DNA of 64,000 nucleotides, taken from contig CP064997.1 of assembly GCA_016700055.1 (NCBI GenBank), forward strand, positions 2,542,001 through 2,606,000, given 5' to 3'. The DNA is from Actinomycetota bacterium (lineage in GTDB: Bacteria > Actinomycetota > Acidimicrobiia > Acidimicrobiales > Ilumatobacteraceae). The translations under genes were made by a program, and so were the position numbers. Positions 47,871-56,180 of this stretch are shown here, piece by piece. Below the pieces are notes generated by a model. The model had not been told where the DNA came from, did no database searches, and saw only the letters and a list, made by a program, of their open reading frames with translations. Positions within the stretch are counted from its first letter, which is position 1; each line of letters begins with the position of its first letter.

Positions 47871-50207
47871 ATGACACCAGCGGTCCAACCCAAGGCGACT
47901 CTCGCTCGCTACCACAGGTTCGAGGGCGCGCTGCGCGGGTTCGAAGCGCAACCGCAGCGCGTGCTACTTGCAGCACGGGCGAAGGCAACCGAAATCCGCC
48001 GGGCGGCTGCGATCGAGCAGATGAACGCAGTGCCGGTATCCCGTCTGAAGGAGACGACAAAGGGCCTTCGGCTGGAGCCGATCGAGCGCGCCGGCTTCAC
48101 CACCGTCGGCGCGATCGCCTTCGCCGATGCATCCCGGCTCACGTCGATCCCTGGCGTCGGCGACGAGACGGCGCGTCGAGTCATCGCTGCGGCACGCCAG
48201 GTTCTCGCGGTTACCGAAGAGACAACCGTCATCCGATTCAACGTTGACCACCGTGCGACCGCGCAGACCGAACTGTTGGCTCTCCTTCGTGCGTACGACA
48301 CTTGTCGGCGAGCCGCCGACGACGCCGGGCCGGCGATTCAGCGAGTGCGCGATGCGGTTGGGTGGCTTCCGCAGGCGGCGCAGCCTGCGACGAAGTCCTG
48401 GGCAGGTCGGCTGTTCCTGAGCCCCAACACCAAGAGCGCCGCGTTGGACGCCGTGACCCGGCTGGACGCGCTCCTCAGCCATCACGACGCGCGCAGCCTT
48501 GACCAACTGATGGCAGTCACGGCAGCCGCAGTCGGTGGGACTCGACCGTCGGCCGAGGTCTGGCGGGACTACGAGGCGAATGCCGCACAACTGCTCGGCG
48601 TGCTCGCCGAAGTCACCGGCACACACGATGACCCGGCGACCCGTGGCTTCCTCCCAGCCGAGATCGTGGAGAAGGTCGAAGCCATGACTCTTGACCTATC
48701 TCTGCTCAAGGCCAGCCTGCGCGGGTACCAGGCGTTCGGAGCGAAGTATGCGCTGGTGCAACGCCGGACGATCCTCGGCGACGAGATGGGCCTCGGCAAG
48801 ACCGTCGAAGCGCTAGCTGCGCTGTGCCATCTCCGCGCCGGGGGAGAAGACACCGCGCTTGTGGTCTGCCCGGCGGGCGTCGTGTCGAACTGGAGAAGCG
48901 AGGCGCATCGCCATACCAAGCTCTCCACGCACGTCATACACGGTCCAGATCGCAGCTCGGGCCAGCGGATGTGGCAACGACACGGTGGCGTCGCGATCAC
49001 CACCTTCGACGGGCTGCGCCGACTTGACCCGTCCGACCTCCCCGCCGAACGCAAGTTGGCAATGCTGATCGTTGACGAAGCCCACTACGTCAAGAACCCC
49101 GCTGCCCTCCGCTCCCGCGCTGTCGCGCAGTGGGGAGCGGTCACCGAACGAGTGCTGTTCCTCACGGGCACACCGATGGAGAACTGCGTCACGGAGTTCC
49201 AGGCGCTCGTCCGCCAACTTCAGCCGGACGTGGCGGAGCGGATCACGGCTACCACAGCACTCGCCGGACCATTGGCATTCCAAGCAGCGGTGGCGCCTGC
49301 CTACCTTCGCCGCAACCAACTCGATGTGCTCGCCGAACTTCCCGACTTGATCCAATCACTCGACTGGTCGGACAGCACCACCGAGGATGCCGTCGCGTAC
49401 CGCAGCGCAGTCGCATCGGGCTCGTTCATGTCCATGAGGCGCGCCGCATACGCCAGCGTCGACGCCGAGCAGCTCTACTCCCTCTCCGACATCGACAGCT
49501 CAGCGAAGCTCGCCCGCCTTGTCGACATCGCCGAGGAGGCCGCGGCAGAGGGTCTGAAGCTCCTCGTCTTCTCGTACTTCCGTGACGTGCTCGACACGGT
49601 CGCGCGAGCGCTCTCGCTAGCGCTGCCAGGCGCCGTGTTCGGGCCGCTCAACGGAAGCGTCTCGCCGCCGGAGCGACAGCGAATGGTCGACGACCTCACT
49701 CATTACGACGGTGGCGCCGCGCTCGTCGCCCAGATCGAAGCTGGAGGCGTGGGGCTCAACATCCAGGCGGCGTCTGTGGTCGTGCTCTGTGAACCCCAGT
49801 GGAAGCCGACCGTCGAGGCGCAAGCCATCGCCCGCTGCCATCGGATGGGACAGGTGCGACGCGTGCAGGTCCACCGCCTGCTGCTCGAGGAGACGGTCGA
49901 TCAGCGAATGCTGGAGGTGTTGGCCGGCAAGCAAGACCTCATCGAGCAGTACGTCCGCGACAGCGCGATCAAGGACGCCAGCTACACCGCCATCGACGTG
50001 TCCGATCTCGCCGACGTCGAACGCGTCGTGGACGAAGCCTACGCCGAAGCCGCGATCCTCGAATGGGAGCGCCGCCGCCTTGGCCTCAGTACGACGCCAG
50101 CCCCCAGCCCATTGCCTCCACCTTCGAGCCCACCCAGCCCATGGCCTCCACCTTCGGGCCAACCACCCGGCCCATGCCCTCCACCTTCGAGCCCACCCAG
50201 CGCGTGA
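47871..50207 (+). CDS. HhH-SNF2 helicase (defence island gene 4)
   Basis: A 778-residue SNF2 helicase. An N-terminal helix-hairpin-helix (LTSIPGVGDETARRVIAAAR, about 90-109) suggests DNA-structure binding. Motif I is ILGDEMGLGKTVEALAAL (near 302), motif II LIVDEAHYVKN (near 400), motif III LFLTGTPMEN, motif V AGGVGLNIQAA, motif VI AIARCHRMGQVRRVQ (near 652). The last 40 residues are a Pro/Ser-rich tail encoded by a DNA repeat. The ATG at 47871 is 93 bases after the DUF499 gene. Its stop overlaps the GTG of the nuclease gene (GTGA). Confidence 0.88.
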   Translation: MTPAVQPKATLARYHRFEGALRGFEAQPQRVLLAARAKATEIRRAAAIEQMNAVPVSRLKETTKGLRLEPIERAGFTTVGAIAFADASRLTSIPGVGDETARRVIAAARQVLAVTEETTVIRFNVDHRATAQTELLALLRAYDTCRRAADDAGPAIQRVRDAVGWLPQAAQPATKSWAGRLFLSPNTKSAALDAVTRLDALLSHHDARSLDQLMAVTAAAVGGTRPSAEVWRDYEANAAQLLGVLAEVTGTHDDPATRGFLPAEIVEKVEAMTLDLSLLKASLRGYQAFGAKYALVQRRTILGDEMGLGKTVEALAALCHLRAGGEDTALVVCPAGVVSNWRSEAHRHTKLSTHVIHGPDRSSGQRMWQRHGGVAITTFDGLRRLDPSDLPAERKLAMLIVDEAHYVKNPAALRSRAVAQWGAVTERVLFLTGTPMENCVTEFQALVRQLQPDVAERITATTALAGPLAFQAAVAPAYLRRNQLDVLAELPDLIQSLDWSDSTTEDAVAYRSAVASGSFMSMRRAAYASVDAEQLYSLSDIDSSAKLARLVDIAEEAAAEGLKLLVFSYFRDVLDTVARALSLALPGAVFGPLNGSVSPPERQRMVDDLTHYDGGAALVAQIEAGGVGLNIQAASVVVLCEPQWKPTVEAQAIARCHRMGQVRRVQVHRLLLEETVDQRMLEVLAGKQDLIEQYVRDSAIKDASYTAIDVSDLADVERVVDEAYAEAAILEWERRRLGLSTTPAPSPLPPPSSPPSPWPPPSGQPPGPCPPPSSPPSA
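50108..50200. repeat. three 30-33 bp tandem repeats at the helicase/nuclease junction
   Basis: Units at 50108-50137, 50138-50170 and 50171-50200 share CCCAT-GCCTCCACCTTCG-GCC. They encode the Pro/Ser tail of the helicase. In the next gene's frame the same DNA reads as PMASTFxPT repeats without a stop, so the array keeps both frames open. Confidence 0.85.
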
Positions 50208-51385
50208 CGTTGCCGGAAGCCGCCCACGAGCGTGTCTCGGGTCGACATTGTGTCGTCGAGCGCGAGGTTGTGGTGCATGCTCGAGGAGTGGGGATAGCCA
50301 TCGGGCACGCGTTGCCGTTGCAGTCAGAGAACCGATGGTCCGACATGCTGGCTGTTCTCATCGCCACCGACCCGGCGCCGATGTTGGCCGCACTCGCGCT
50401 CGAGGTGGATCCAACGCTCGTGTCAGTTCGGCGCGAAGTGAAGGCAAGCATTACCGATCGACATGACATCGTGCTAGAGGTCGATGGTCACGCGGCGGCC
50501 GTCATCGAGGTGAAGGTACTCAGCGGGCTCGGTGGGCGACAGCTTGCTCGCTATGAGGAGTCGGCCCCGACCGTTGACATCTTCGCGATCGTGTTCCCAC
50601 AGAGTCTGGTCGTTGACACTGCTGACCGGCCACGGTGGCGCACGGTCACCTGGGAGGCACTTCTCACGGGTTATGCGCAATCAGCGAGTCTGTGGGTCGC
50701 TGATACCGCACGAGCATGGCTGAATCACATCGAAGCCCAGCTTCCCGCGGTTGGCGCAGCGACGGTGTGGAATCAGCTTCGTGACGGCGAGGGCTTCGTG
50801 AACGCGATGAGAGCTCGAGTCTCGTGGGTCTACTCGAACCTGACGGTCGGTCCGCCTTTGCGCAAGCTGCTGGTCTCGTCGAGCGCTGGTGCGAGTTCAG
50901 TGGTCGGATTGCGAGTCGACGCGCCAGTCGATGGTTACGTACTCCAGGCGGAAATGGAGGAACGGATGGGAGTGCGGTCCATCCCGAAGTATGCGTCTTC
51001 CGACCGTCCACCGATCGGTCCGTCGGCGTGGGTTGGCCTTCTTCAACGTGGGGTGTCTACGTCAGCGGATTTCGACTGGAGCTACCTGGCGCAGCTATGG
51101 AGGGAGGCGATGTCGGTTGCCAGATCTGACTGGGTGACCAATCCGGCGCGGCCGCGTGGGGTGGACAGGGACCTTCACGCGGCAATGGTGGCCTTGGGCG
51201 GACCTCGCTACCTGGGTGTGGGCTTTGGTGACGCTCAGACGAAAATCACCGGTGAATGCATGTTTGGTGCCCGAATCCAATTGCCGGGCACCATCACACT
51301 CAGCTCTGTCGCCCACGAACTCGAGGAACTCGGCGCTCTTCTTCTGAAGATGCGCGACGTCGATCCGCGCAAGTCTTCCGGGTGA
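50204..51385 (+). CDS. PD-(D/E)XK nuclease-like protein (defence island gene 5)
   Basis: A 393-residue protein from a GTG that overlaps the helicase stop. A nuclease-like core is near residues 85-115: HDIVLEVDGHAAAVIEVKVL gives D...E-x-K, followed by a helix with GGRQLARYEE (Q-x3-Y-like) as in restriction and RecB-type folds. The rest is an alpha/beta region ending in HELEELGALLLKMRDV. The fold call rests on the motif only. Tight coupling to the HhH-SNF2 gene suggests a helicase-nuclease effector. Upstream in-frame ATGs at 50141 and 50174 would add repeat-encoded residues. Confidence 0.65.
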   Translation: MTLPEAAHERVSGRHCVVEREVVVHARGVGIAIGHALPLQSENRWSDMLAVLIATDPAPMLAALALEVDPTLVSVRREVKASITDRHDIVLEVDGHAAAVIEVKVLSGLGGRQLARYEESAPTVDIFAIVFPQSLVVDTADRPRWRTVTWEALLTGYAQSASLWVADTARAWLNHIEAQLPAVGAATVWNQLRDGEGFVNAMRARVSWVYSNLTVGPPLRKLLVSSSAGASSVVGLRVDAPVDGYVLQAEMEERMGVRSIPKYASSDRPPIGPSAWVGLLQRGVSTSADFDWSYLAQLWREAMSVARSDWVTNPARPRGVDRDLHAAMVALGGPRYLGVGFGDAQTKITGECMFGARIQLPGTITLSSVAHELEELGALLLKMRDVDPRKSSG

Positions 51386-51427
51386 TTCCTGACGCGGACG
51401 CGACTCGCTCAGTCGGTCAGTGCGGGC

Positions 51428-51883
51428 TCAGCGATCCTCGGCCACCCGTCGCCTCCAGAAGGCCCGGCCCTCCACGTCGTCAGCGCGCTCGAAGCCGTTC
51501 CGCTCCGCGATGGCGAGCGACGGCGCGTTGTCGTGGTGGATCAGCAGCGTCGCCACGCTGTAGTCGGTGTCGTCCTCGAGGTGGGCGAGCATGAGGCGGA
51601 CCGCTCGGGTCGCGTAGCGGCGGCCGCGGTACGCCGGGAAGACGTGATAGCCGATGTTCACCTCCTCGGGCGCCAGCCACCACCGGTCATCGTCGCGATC
51701 GTGATCGACCCAGCCGACCACCGATCCGTCGACGACGATGCAGAACTCGGGGTTCGGGACGGCGGATCCCTCACCGATGAAGCGGCGGAACGCCGTGTCA
51801 CGACCGGCGATGATCAACGGGGCGTCTTCGGGCGTTGACGGCCGCAATGTCACTACGCCGTCGGTCAGAGGTCCGTGGTCCAC
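51428..51883 (-). CDS. GNAT family N-acetyltransferase
   Basis: A 151-residue acetyltransferase. The acetyl-CoA-binding segment is VNIGYHVFPAYRGRRYATRA (R-G-R-x-Y-A) and the C-terminal strand-helix SLAIAERNGFERADD. It resembles RimJ/RimL-type enzymes acting on small molecules or protein N-termini; the substrate is unknown. It is convergent with the nuclease gene and marks the end of the island-like gene set. Confidence 0.85.
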   Translation of the reverse strand: MDHGPLTDGVVTLRPSTPEDAPLIIAGRDTAFRRFIGEGSAVPNPEFCIVVDGSVVGWVDHDRDDDRWWLAPEEVNIGYHVFPAYRGRRYATRAVRLMLAHLEDDTDYSVATLLIHHDNAPSLAIAERNGFERADDVEGRAFWRRRVAEDR

Positions 51884-52160
51884 TGCGCGAGTCTGCCGGC
51901 CGCGAGACGATCGACCCGGTGAGGACGTGGTGCATACGCAGAGGCGAACATCCTGCGCGGAGATGGCGCCAGCCTCGCCGCCGACTCACTCGTACGCCTC
52001 GCCGCCTCGCCCGACTCCTCTGACGCCGTGACCCTGGTTCAGGGTCGCCCCGTCCGACAACGTCGGCTATGTCGACGACATCGTTGGCTACTTTGTCGCG
52101 GGTCATCCTCATCATCGTCAGAGCGCCGCAGCGCTGACCAGATCGACGGTCGCCATCGAC

Positions 52161-52973
52161 ATGCACGACGATCAGAAGCGAGATCCGCTCGCGGCGACGA
52201 CCTGGCATCACGGTCTGGTTGCCCGCTGGTGGGCCAACTTCAACCTCGACGGACCCGAGATCGAGTTCTTCCGAACCTTCGTCGTATCCCGTCAGCCGAC
52301 GCTCGACGTCGGGTGCGGGAGTGGGCGGCTGCTCGTGCCGTGGGCTGCCGAAGGCCTCGATGTCGACGGAGTCGATGCGTCGGCCGACATGATCGAGGCC
52401 TGCCGGGTCGCTGCCCGGGCCGCGGGATGCGAGCCCGTCCTATACGTGCAGCCGACCCATCGTCTCGATCTGCCTCGCCGGTATCGCTCGATTGTCAACT
52501 GTGGGGCGTTCGGGCTCGGTGGCACCCGCGCCGACGACGCGGAGGGCCTGCGACGTCTTCGCGCCCACCTGCAGCCCGGCGGCCTGCTCGTCCTCGACTA
52601 CGAGGTCGTCGAGTTCGACGACGATCGGTGGCGACGGTGGCGACCGCGGCCGGTCGATGACACGCCTCCACTGAGCAATGCCCGACGACTCGGACCCGAT
52701 GGGTTCTCCTACGCGCTGCGTCACCGGATCACTGCCGTCGATGTGGTCGAGGGTTCGGTGACCCGCGAACTGCAGGCGTGGCAGTGGCAGGGAGATGAGC
52801 TCATGGCGCATGAGACCCATGCCCTCGTCGCGAATGTGTACTCATCGAGCGGGATCGTGACGCTGCTCGGCATGGTCGGCTTCACCGATGTGCGTGTGCT
52901 CGGCGGCTACCACGGCGGCGCACCGACCGCGCTTGACCGGTTCCACGTCTTCGTCGCGACTGCCCCAGCCTGA
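52161..52973 (+). CDS. class I SAM-dependent methyltransferase
   Basis: A 270-residue Rossmann methyltransferase. Motif I is PTLDVGCGSGRLLVPWAAEG, followed by VDGVDASADMIEACR and the LQPGGLLVLDYEVVE strand. The C-terminal half has a sheet with many Trp and Arg residues. The acceptor is unknown. The 280 bases upstream hold no gene I can support. Confidence 0.85.
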   Translation: MHDDQKRDPLAATTWHHGLVARWWANFNLDGPEIEFFRTFVVSRQPTLDVGCGSGRLLVPWAAEGLDVDGVDASADMIEACRVAARAAGCEPVLYVQPTHRLDLPRRYRSIVNCGAFGLGGTRADDAEGLRRLRAHLQPGGLLVLDYEVVEFDDDRWRRWRPRPVDDTPPLSNARRLGPDGFSYALRHRITAVDVVEGSVTRELQAWQWQGDELMAHETHALVANVYSSSGIVTLLGMVGFTDVRVLGGYHGGAPTALDRFHVFVATAPA

Positions 52974-53022
52974 GAGCGCACGATCGCACCATTCACCCAG
53001 GCCCGTCGTGAGGCCGGCGGCC

Positions 53023-53463
53023 CTACTTCGATCCGGGGCGGGCTGCATCGACGGGATTGGCGACGTGGAAGCCCGTTGAACTCGCTATTTCGCACAGGCG
53101 ACGATCGGCGCTACTTAACACGTCGGCACCGACGAGGTGCGCCGCCGCGAGATGCACGGCGTCGTAGCCGCGCAAGCTGTGTGTCGTGGCCAGATCGCCG
53201 GCCAGTCGCATCAGATCTTCGTCGACCTCGACCACGGACAACTGCGACCACAGCACCTCCAGACCCGCTACTGCGCTGCGCAACACAGCGGCGGTGATCC
53301 GACGCTGTCGTCGTGCAGCAGCGAGCGCGGCACGAGCCTCGACGTGCGCAACCCTGACCGTGACGAGGACGTCGGGCTCGTCCCAGATCGCAGCGGCCTC
53401 CGGTGTGCCGACCTCGTCGATGAGCAACTTGATGAGCGTGGACGTGTCGATGTAGGTGATCAC
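53023..53463 (-). CDS. PIN-domain toxin (VapC-like)
   Basis: A 146-residue PIN RNase. Acidic residues are in place: Asp in ITYIDTSTLIKLL, Glu in VAHVEARAALA, Asp in LRGYDAVHLAAA, and Asp in LSSADRRL. VapC toxins cleave tRNA or rRNA using Mg or Mn. The ATG overlaps the stop of the antitoxin gene by four bases (ATGA). Confidence 0.9.
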   Translation of the reverse strand: MITYIDTSTLIKLLIDEVGTPEAAAIWDEPDVLVTVRVAHVEARAALAAARRQRRITAAVLRSAVAGLEVLWSQLSVVEVDEDLMRLAGDLATTHSLRGYDAVHLAAAHLVGADVLSSADRRLCEIASSTGFHVANPVDAARPGSK

Positions 53464-53744
53464 TGGCGTTGCTCGGCCACCAATTCGCTGACCGAGCCAG
53501 ATGCACGCAGGGGCACCGGACGCTGGCGCACTCTCGACGTCGGCGGTCGAACCAGACCGGCCTCGATCAACGCCGCGAGCTTGTCTGTCGGCTTTTCGGC
53601 GATGCCGTTGAGTCGGGCGATGGGTCGACCGCGGTCGGTCACGACGACTTCGATGCCTGCCTCGACCTGATCGAGGTAGCGACTGAGGTTGTTCTTGAGA
53701 TCGCGAACCCCGACCTCGATCCGTGTTGATGTAGCTACCTTCAT
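53460..53744 (-). CDS. Phd/YefM-type antitoxin of the PIN toxin
   Basis: A 94-residue antitoxin. The N-terminal IEVGVRDLKNNLSRYLDQVE and VVVTDRGRPIARL form the Phd/YefM DNA-binding fold. The C-terminal tail LVRPPTSRVRQRPVPLRASG likely wraps the PIN active site. GTAGCTAC palindromes lie inside its first codons and just upstream. Its promoter places the transcription start at the ATG. Confidence 0.88.
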   Translation of the reverse strand: MKVATSTRIEVGVRDLKNNLSRYLDQVEAGIEVVVTDRGRPIARLNGIAEKPTDKLAALIEAGLVRPPTSRVRQRPVPLRASGSVSELVAEQRQ

Positions 53745-53762
53745 GTCGGCGAGTGTAGCTAC
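53731..53762 (-). promoter_or_regulatory. VapBC-type operator pair and leaderless promoter
   Basis: The palindrome GTAGCTAC occurs at 53731-53738 (codons 3-5 of the antitoxin) and 53755-53762, 24 bases apart. On the minus strand TACACT (53757-53752) is a -10 placed seven bases before the ATG and overlapping the second palindrome. CTGACC lies 17 bases further upstream as a -35. Confidence 0.6.
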
Positions 53763-53835
53763 GTGCCGCAGCGTGGTCAGCGGTGGGTGCGAATCAACCC
53801 TGCGCGGTCGAGGGTGGAGGCCTTTCCTGCCGCAG

Positions 53836-54333
53836 TCATCGGTCCGGTAGCGCGGCCGCTGCGACGAGCCCGGCCTTGACGATCAAGGTCGCCGGGATGA
53901 TCTCGAAAGTGTTGCCTTCCAGTTCGACGGTCCGACATGGGCTGGTGCCGCAGACCGAGCAACACGCACTCGCGCCTGACGTCGCGCCGATCCACTCCTC
54001 CAGCGGCTTGCCTGCGATGAGAATCCGATTCGACTCGCCGGGAGCGGCGTCGAAGGCCGCTCGGTCGATCTCGAACGTTTCCAGTGACGGCTGGATCCCC
54101 AATGGACGCAGCACCTCGGAGAGAAGCATGACTGCGCGTGCCACTTCGTCGGCGGTTCCTGCGCAGCGAGGGCATGTCGTGCCGTCGCTGACCAGCCGCT
54201 GCCACTCGATCGGCAGCAGGCGGCCAGCCGCGTCATCCCGACTTGCGTCACTGCAACCTGGTTCGCATCCGCATCCGCATTCGGCCGGCTCGGCATCGGC
54301 CGGCTCGACATCCTGGCAGTCTGTCGCGCGCAT
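53836..54333 (-). CDS. DUF2703-like cysteine-rich protein
   Basis: A protein of about 165 residues. A CxxC in TTCPRCAGTADEVARAV is followed by a thioredoxin-like layout (LGIQPSLETFEIDR; SNRILIAGKPLEEWIG) and a Cys cluster (SACCSVCGTSPCRTVE), as in DUF2703. The N-terminus is also Cys-rich (CGCGCEPGCSD), suggesting metal or metalloid binding. It lies next to the ACR3 and ArsI genes, so a role in arsenic or thiol handling is likely. I chose the ATG at 54333. Confidence 0.72.
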   Translation of the reverse strand: MRATDCQDVEPADAEPAECGCGCEPGCSDASRDDAAGRLLPIEWQRLVSDGTTCPRCAGTADEVARAVMLLSEVLRPLGIQPSLETFEIDRAAFDAAPGESNRILIAGKPLEEWIGATSGASACCSVCGTSPCRTVELEGNTFEIIPATLIVKAGLVAAAALPDR

Positions 54334-54412
54334 GACATGAGCATGCGCGCCTGACCTAGTGGGTGACAAGAGGCCGAGGGCCCGTCGCGCGCCCCTTCGT
54401 CTTGATCACGTG

Positions 54413-55492
54413 TCAGCCCTCGTGCGGGTAGTAACGGCGACGGGCGGCGAGCGAGACGTACACGAGGCCGACCAGCACGGGGACTTCGATGAGCGGTCCG
54501 ACGACCCCGGCGAGAGCCTGGCCGCTAGATATGCCGAAGACGCTGATCGCGACGGCGATCGCGAGCTCGAAGTTGTTGCCGGCTGCGGTGAATGCGATCG
54601 ACGCGTTGCGGTCGTAGGGCATGCGGAGGCGAAGGCCAAGAGCGAAGGCGCCGAACCACATGATCGCGAAGTAGGCGAGCAGTGGGAGGGCGATGCGGGC
54701 GACGTCGAGGGGTTGGTCGGTGATCCGTTCGCCCTGGAGTGCGAAGAGGATGACGATGGTGAACAACAGCCCGTAGAGGGCGACGGGTGCGATACGTGGG
54801 ATGAATCGCTCTTCGTACCACTCGGTGCCTTTGGCTCGCTCGCCGAAGGTGCGGGTGAGGAACCCGGCGAGGAGCGGGATGCCGAGGAAGATCAGCACGC
54901 TCTTCGCGATCTCCCAGACGGTGATGTCGATGCCGTCGCTGTCGAGGCCGAGCCAGTCCGGGAGGAGTTCCAGGTAGAACCAGCCGAGGATCGAGAACGC
55001 CACGATCTGGAAGATGGAATTGATCGCCACGAGCACGGCGGCGAGCTCGCGGTTGCCGCACGCGAGGTCGTTCCAGACGAGCACCATGGCGATGCAGCGG
55101 GCGAGCCCCACGATGATCAGCCCGGTCCGATACTCCGCCAGGTCGGGCAGCATCAACCACGCGAGGGTGAACATGACCGCCGGGCCGACGATCCAGTTCA
55201 GCACGAGGGACAGGGTGAGCGATCGGCGGTCGGCGACGACGTGACCGATGCGCGAGTACTTCACCTTGGCGAGCACCGGGTACATCATCAGCAGCAGCCC
55301 GAGCGCGATCGGGAGGCTGACGGTGTCGATCTTGATCTCGTCGAGGGCGTCGTCGAGGTCGGGGAAGATCCGGCCGAGCGCGAGGCCGGCGACCATGGCG
55401 AGCCCGATCCACAGCGGCAACAGGCGGTCGAGCGTGGAGAGCCGACCGGGGGTCGCGGCGGTGGGTTCAGTGGTCTGGTCGGTGTGGGTCAT
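54413..55492 (-). CDS. acr3: ACR3-family arsenite efflux permease
   Basis: A 359-residue membrane protein with about ten transmembrane helices. The ACR3 signature around the essential Cys is GLARCIAMVLVWNDLACGNR, and FTAAGNNFELAIAVAISVFG is the conserved second half motif. It exports As(III) driven by the proton gradient. The open frame continues 5' into arsI DNA in another phase, but the ATG at 55492 (MTHTDQTTEPTAATPGRLST) fits the family N-terminus. It is downstream of arsI by 50 bases. Confidence 0.93.
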   Translation of the reverse strand: MTHTDQTTEPTAATPGRLSTLDRLLPLWIGLAMVAGLALGRIFPDLDDALDEIKIDTVSLPIALGLLLMMYPVLAKVKYSRIGHVVADRRSLTLSLVLNWIVGPAVMFTLAWLMLPDLAEYRTGLIIVGLARCIAMVLVWNDLACGNRELAAVLVAINSIFQIVAFSILGWFYLELLPDWLGLDSDGIDITVWEIAKSVLIFLGIPLLAGFLTRTFGERAKGTEWYEERFIPRIAPVALYGLLFTIVILFALQGERITDQPLDVARIALPLLAYFAIMWFGAFALGLRLRMPYDRNASIAFTAAGNNFELAIAVAISVFGISSGQALAGVVGPLIEVPVLVGLVYVSLAARRRYYPHEG

Positions 55493-55542
55493 GGTCGGTT
55501 CGGGTGGAACGTGACGTCGCCGGGCTGGAAGTCCACTCGGGG

Positions 55543-56001
55543 TCAGCAGCAGCTCGACGCAGCAGCGGGCACCTCGACCCGGGTCGAGCTGCAGCACGTG
55601 GTGCCGCCGGCGACGTCCGGGACATCGTGCATCACGGGGGCGTCCGCGAGCACGGTGTAGACCTCCCACGGCTCGGCGTCGGGGCCGTGGACCCACACCT
55701 TGTCCTGCACCGCGAAGCAACACGTGGTGTTCTCCTCGACATCGGTGACAAGCCCCTCGCCACGCAGACGGGTGGTGGCGGCGGTGACGAGATCGGTGCT
55801 CTCCACCTCGACGCCGAGGTGGTTGAGGGTGCCGCCCTGGCCAGGGTTCTGGATGAGGACCAGCTTGAGCGGCGGCTCGACGATGGCGAAGTTGGCATAG
55901 CCATCGCGGATCTTGGCGGGTTCGGTGGCGAACAGCTTCGAGTAGAACTCGATCGCGCTGTCGAGGTCGTTCACGTTGAGGGCAAGCTGGACTCGGGACA
56001 T
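55543..56001 (-). CDS. arsI: ArsI/CadI-type C-As lyase (VOC dioxygenase)
   Basis: A 152-residue glyoxalase-fold protein. It starts VQLALNVNDLDSAIEFYSKL with later TLNHLGVEVES, the vicinal cysteine pair TTCCFAVQDKVWVHGPD that binds trivalent arsenic, and the metal ligand Glu in EPWEVYTVL. ArsI cleaves the carbon-arsenic bond of methyl- or phenylarsenite using Fe(II) and oxygen. The C-terminus adds further Cys (TTCCSST; ASSCC). It is the first gene of the ars operon and is preceded by two ArsR-type operators. Confidence 0.9.
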   Translation of the reverse strand: MSRVQLALNVNDLDSAIEFYSKLFATEPAKIRDGYANFAIVEPPLKLVLIQNPGQGGTLNHLGVEVESTDLVTAATTRLRGEGLVTDVEENTTCCFAVQDKVWVHGPDAEPWEVYTVLADAPVMHDVPDVAGGTTCCSSTRVEVPAAASSCC

Positions 56002-56021
56002 GGGGTGCTCCTGGTTGATAG

Positions 56022-56072
56022 ATTGACGTTCGTCGATGAGACGATCCTACCCCTAGATCGACATCTGTCAAT
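56022..56072. promoter_or_regulatory. two ArsR/SmtB-type operators
   Basis: ATTGACGTTCGTCGAT (56022-56037) and ATCGACATCTGTCAAT (56057-56072) both fit AT-Y-GAC-N4-GTC-R-AT, the dyad typical of ArsR-family repressors. Their centres are 35 bp apart, just upstream of arsI. Two sites suggest cooperative repression. Confidence 0.65.
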
Positions 56073-56180
56073 ATGAATGTGAGAAGGTCTTGCTTGCGTG
56101 TGTGATCTGGTCGAGCCTTCGGGTCGTTCGCGACTCCAGGGCACTTCGACGACACGATCGCCCAGCGATGGGAGGATCCG

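Noticed and set aside
51884..52160. Coding sequence upstream of the 52161 methyltransferase
   Set aside because: Open frames here are Arg/Pro-rich without motifs; nothing supportable.
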